Assembly: GCA_015654715.1 (NCBI GenBank)
Contig: JAATGK010000267.1
Coordinates: 1-9,781, forward strand
Source of the DNA: Alphaproteobacteria bacterium
GTDB lineage: Bacteria > Pseudomonadota > Alphaproteobacteria > Micropepsales > Micropepsaceae
Direction: 5' to 3'
DNA length: 9,781 nucleotides
Shown here: positions 6,050-9,781 of the stretch, piece by piece
How positions within the stretch are numbered: position 1 is the first letter of the stretch
Layout: every line of letters starts with the position of its first letter
Program-made: the position numbers and the translations under genes
Notes under the pieces: model-generated
The model's database searches: none
What the model was told of the DNA's origin: nothing
The model's input: only the letters and a program-made list of their open reading frames with translations

Positions 6050-6949
6050 ATGAACATCCAACCGGCCGAAATCTCGTCAATCCTAAAGCGCGAGATCCAG
6101 AACTTCGGCTCCGAAGCGGAAGTCAGCGAAGTCGGTCAAGTGCTCTCCGTCGGCGACGGCATCGCGCGCGTCTACGGCCTCGACAACGTGCAGGCCGGCG
6201 AGATGGTCGAGTTCCCGGGCGGCATCAAGGGCATGGCCCTCAACCTGGAAAGCGACAACGTCGGCGTCGTGATTTTCGGCTCCGACATCACGATTAAAGA
6301 AGGCGACACCGTCAAGCGCACCGGCGCCATCGTCGACGTGCCGGTCGGCAAGGGCGTCCTCGGGCGCGTCATCGACCAACTCGGCAATGCGATGGACGGC
6401 AAGGGCCCGATCCCGTCGACCGAGAAGCGCGTCGTCGACGTCAAGGCGCCCGGCATCATTCCGCGCCGTTCGGTGAAAGAGCCGATGCAGACCGGCCTCA
6501 AGGCGATCGACGCCCTGATCCCGATCGGCCGCGGACAACGCGAGTTGATCATCGGTGACCGCCAGACCGGCAAGACCGCGATCGCGATCGACACCATCAT
6601 CAATCAGAAAAAGATCAACGAGAGCGGCGACGAGAAGAAGCGGCTCTATTGCATCTACGTCGCCATCGGCCAGAAGCTTTCCACCGTCGCCCAGATCGTC
6701 AAGACGCTCGAAGACAAGGGCGCCATGGAATACACCGTCGTGGTGTCGGCCACGGCCGCCGAACCGGCGCCGCTGCAGTACCTCGCGCCGTTCGCGGGTT
6801 GCGCCATCGGCGAATGGTTCCGCGACAACGGCATGCATGCCCTGATCATCTATGACGATCTTTCCAAGCAGGCCGTTTCCTACCGCCAGATGTCGCTGCT
6901 GCTTCGCCGTCCGCCAGGACGTGAAGCCTATCCGGGCGACGTCTTCTAG
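6050..6949 (+). CDS. atpA: ATP synthase F1 alpha subunit, N-terminal part up to an in-frame TAG
   Basis: The alpha subunit carries the non-catalytic nucleotide sites of F1. ATG 6050 has a good AAGGAAG ribosome binding site. The 299 residues include the beta-barrel domain (about 27-95), the P-loop GDRQTGKTA at 169-177, and end with [14 protein letters not shown]. The next codon, 300 at 6947-6949, is TAG. Family proteins have Tyr there ([13 protein letters not shown]), and the same frame then continues normally to 7579. This product would lack the arginine finger and the C-terminal domain and could not work alone. So this entry and the next describe one gene, 6050-7579, with 510 codons counting the final TAA. 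TAC to TAG is a single base change. Whether it is a mutation, a base-call error or a codon that is read through cannot be settled from the sequence. Confidence 0.95.
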   Translation: MNIQPAEISSILKREIQNFGSEAEVSEVGQVLSVGDGIARVYGLDNVQAGEMVEFPGGIKGMALNLESDNVGVVIFGSDITIKEGDTVKRTGAIVDVPVGKGVLGRVIDQLGNAMDGKGPIPSTEKRVVDVKAPGIIPRRSVKEPMQTGLKAIDALIPIGRGQRELIIGDRQTGKTAIAIDTIINQKKINESGDEKKRLYCIYVAIGQKLSTVAQIVKTLEDKGAMEYTVVVSATAAEPAPLQYLAPFAGCAIGEWFRDNGMHALIIYDDLSKQAVSYRQMSLLLRRPPGREAYPGDVF

Positions 6950-7578
<629 letters not shown>

Positions 7579-7579
<1 letters not shown>

Positions 7580-8451
7580 TGGCTAGTCTGAAGGCGCTAC
7601 GAACCCGCATCGCCTCAGTCACGGCGACGCGAAAAATCACCAAAGCCCAGCAGATGGTCGCGGTGTCGAAGCTGCGCCGCGCCAAGGCCGCAAACGAAGC
7701 CGCCCGTCCCTACGCCCAGAAGATGAAGGCGGTGATCTCGGGCATGGCGGCGGCGATGAAGAACAATCCCGGCGGGCCCAAACTGCTCACCGGGACCGGC
7801 AAGGACGACAAGCAGTTGCTCATCGTCTGCACCGCCGATCGCGGACTCTGCGGCGGTTTCAACACCAACATCGTCCGCTTCGCCCGGCTCAAGATCGAAG
7901 AACTCAAGGCGGCCGGCAAGCAGGTTCAGATTCTCTGCGTCGGCCGCAAGGGCCGCGATCAGCTTAAGCGCCTCTACGCCGACCTCATCATCGACACGGT
8001 GGAATTCACCGGCGTGCGCCAGCTTGGCTTTGCCAACGCCGACGCCATCGGCAAGCGCCTGCTCGCCATGTTCGATGAAGGCAAGTTCGACGTTGCGACG
8101 CTGATCTACGCCCGCTTCAAGTCGGTGATGACCCAGACGCCGACGGCGCTGCAATTGATCCCGGCGGCGATCGAAGCCGGCGAGGCCCAGCCCAGCCAGG
8201 TCTACGAATACGAGCCCGACGAAAACGAAGTCCTGGCCGAGCTCTTGCCCAAGAACATCAGCGTACAGATTTTCAGCGCATTGCTGGAGAACGTCGCGGG
8301 CGAATTCGGCGCCAAGATGACCGCGATGGACGGCGCCACCCGTAATGCCGGCGAAATGATCGGCAAGCTGACCCTGCTCTACAACCGTACGCGTCAGTCG
8401 AAGATCACCAGCGAACTGATCGAAATCATTTCGGGCGCAGAAGCGCTCTAA
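7579..8451 (+). CDS. atpG: ATP synthase F1 gamma subunit
   Basis: Gamma is the central rotor shaft inside the alpha3-beta3 ring. The 290-residue protein has both long terminal helices expected of the family. The N-terminus is [34 protein letters not shown], given here in two blocks: [17 protein letters not shown], then [17 protein letters not shown]. The C-terminus includes [15 protein letters not shown] and ends [15 protein letters not shown]. The middle Rossmann-like part includes [11 protein letters not shown] near 85-95. ATG 7579 overlaps the atpA stop, so it is translationally coupled to atpA. No inserted regulatory segment is evident. The next gene starts 15 bases after its stop, so the operon continues into ohr. 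Confidence 0.97.
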
Positions 8452-8466
8452 GGAAGGAGAACGATC

Positions 8467-8871
8467 ATGGCCTACACGACAAAAGCTATCTCCAAAGGCG
8501 GCCGCGCCGGACGTTCGGCGATCGAAGGCGGCACCCTGGCACTTGCAATGTCGTTCCCGAAGGAACTCGGCGGCGACGGCGACGCGCACAATCCCGAGCA
8601 GCTTTTCGCCATCGGCTATGCCGCCTGCTTCAACCAAGCGGTGATCGTGCTGGCCAAGAAGCACGGCATCGATCCGGCCTCGGCCCAGGTCCACGTCGCG
8701 ATCACGCTCAACGCGGGCGACGACGGCTTCTCGCTGGCCGCCGAAATCGGTCTCAAGGTTCCGGGCGCGGACAAGGCCAAGGTCCAGGCCTTGCTCGAAG
8801 ACGCCCATCAGATGTGCCCCTATTCCAAGGCGACGCGCGGCAACATCCCCGTCACCTTGACCGCTCTTTGA
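8467..8871 (+). CDS. ohr: Organic hydroperoxide resistance protein (Ohr, OsmC/Ohr family)
   Basis: Ohr enzymes reduce organic and fatty-acid peroxides with a reactive Cys, usually recycled by lipoylated proteins. The 134 residues include the family blocks FPKELGG (30-36), NPEQLFAIGYAACF (42-55, peroxidatic Cys54 with Glu44 nearby) and HQMCPYSKATRGNIPVTLT (114-132, resolving Cys117). Arg16 in GRAGR is the likely catalytic Arg. CPYS and the short length place it with Ohr rather than OsmC. The AAGGAGA-like site lies just upstream of ATG 8467. It lies 15 bases after atpG and ahead of atpD, an unusual position, with no ohrR regulator in view, so it is probably transcribed with the ATP synthase genes. 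All catalytic residues are present. Confidence 0.92.
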   Translation: MAYTTKAISKGGRAGRSAIEGGTLALAMSFPKELGGDGDAHNPEQLFAIGYAACFNQAVIVLAKKHGIDPASAQVHVAITLNAGDDGFSLAAEIGLKVPGADKAKVQALLEDAHQMCPYSKATRGNIPVTLTAL

Positions 8872-8901
8872 AGGTTAACAAACGAGGTTTAACAAAGGAG
8901 G
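8872..8901 (+). repeat. Tandem imperfect direct repeat ending in an orphan Shine-Dalgarno
   Basis: AGGTTAACAAACG (8872-8884) is followed at once by AGGTTTAACAAAGG (8885-8898), a near copy. The second copy runs into AAAGGAGG (8894-8901), a textbook ribosome binding site. No ATG, GTG or TTG occurs at a suitable distance after it; the nearest start is ATG 8923, 21 bases on. It may be a remnant of a lost start or a standby site. Confidence 0.4.
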
Positions 8902-8922
8902 CAAGTAGGATAAGATAGACGT

Positions 8923-9147
8923 ATGACCGAAGAGACCGAAAACATCGTTCTGGAGTTGTTGCGCCGGACGCGTGCATCTCAGGAACGCATGGAACAGGAC
9001 ATTGCGGATTTGAAGACCCGCATGTCGTCTGTTGAGACCATGCTAGGTCAGCAGCAAATTCAACTTGCTGCAATCAATGGTCGGATGGACCGCTTCGACG
9101 AACGGCTCGGCCGCATCGAACGGCGCCTCGATTTGGTCAACGTCTGA
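8923..9147 (+). CDS. Small coiled-coil protein of unknown function
   Basis: A 74-residue protein that I recognise only as a type of short hypothetical protein seen in alphaproteobacteria. After an acidic start (TEETENIVLELLRRTR) it is almost entirely heptad-like. Repeated hydrophobic spacing runs through DIADLKTRMSSVETMLGQ and INGRMDRFDERLGRIERRLDLV. It is highly charged with no Cys, no signal peptide and no membrane segment, so a cytoplasmic helical oligomer is likely. An in-frame TAA at 8911 fixes ATG 8923 as the earliest start; the only strong ribosome binding site (AAAGGAGG) is 21 bases away, so expression may be low. It lies between ohr and atpD on the same strand. A role with ATP synthase is possible only by position. 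Confidence 0.65.
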   Translation: MTEETENIVLELLRRTRASQERMEQDIADLKTRMSSVETMLGQQQIQLAAINGRMDRFDERLGRIERRLDLVNV

Positions 9148-9160
9148 ATTATCCCGCCTG

Positions 9161-9781
<621 letters not shown>

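Noticed and set aside
7615..8808. A 397-codon minus-strand open frame across atpG and ohr
   Set aside because: A shadow of two well-identified genes, with no ribosome binding site or family motif.
8875..8892. A CtrA-like TTAA-spacer-TTAA site
   Set aside because: The spacer is 10 bases rather than the 7 of the CtrA consensus, and the pattern is better described as a tandem repeat.

Overview
The window looks like a piece of chromosome from a high-GC alphaproteobacterium. The evidence is the F1 ATP synthase gene order atpH-atpA-atpG-(two extra genes)-atpD with no F0 genes beside it, the G/C-rich third codon positions, a DUF1684-like tail, a BrnT/BrnA module, and a soluble MCP/Cache protein of a kind common in that class. 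The genus cannot be read from the sequence. No RNA gene, CRISPR array or insertion sequence was seen.

Layout. Bases 1-143 hold the 3' end of a DUF1684-like gene. It meets a minus-strand gene tail to tail; that gene (140-1141) encodes a small soluble chemoreceptor-like protein with an N-terminal MCP signalling tip and a C-terminal Cache-like sensor region. Two further minus-strand genes follow: queF (queuosine precursor reductase) and an exported BCP/PrxQ-type peroxiredoxin, separated by a long imperfect inverted repeat. Divergent from the peroxiredoxin lies a tandem pair of signal peptidase I genes (2749-3606 and 3689-4513). Next comes a brnT-brnA toxin-antitoxin locus (4589-5167) in which brnT carries a one-base frameshift. 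From 5419 to the right edge runs the F1 ATP synthase cluster: atpH, atpA, atpG, an ohr-type peroxidase gene, a 74-residue coiled-coil protein, and the start of atpD.

How the genes work together. AtpH (delta), AtpA (alpha), AtpG (gamma) and AtpD (beta) are subunits of the soluble F1 head; atpC (epsilon) is expected beyond the right edge. The ohr and coiled-coil genes sit inside this cluster in the same direction and are probably co-transcribed. The exported peroxiredoxin and Ohr are both thiol peroxidases but lie in different transcription units.

Most notable points. (1) atpA contains an in-frame TAG at codon 300, where the family has a conserved Tyr, and the frame continues intact to the normal C-terminus. 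No complete or 3'-complete gene in this window ends in TAG. A sequencing error or mutation is the simplest explanation, but the site deserves checking. (2) A 14-position stem upstream of atpD buries its Shine-Dalgarno sequence. (3) atpG and atpD are separated by about 770 bp holding ohr and a coiled-coil gene. (4) brnT is frameshifted while brnA is intact. (5) A 9-bp perfect inverted repeat overlaps the likely brnTA promoter. (6) queF has an extended -10 promoter so close to its GTG that either a leaderless start or a downstream ATG must be used.
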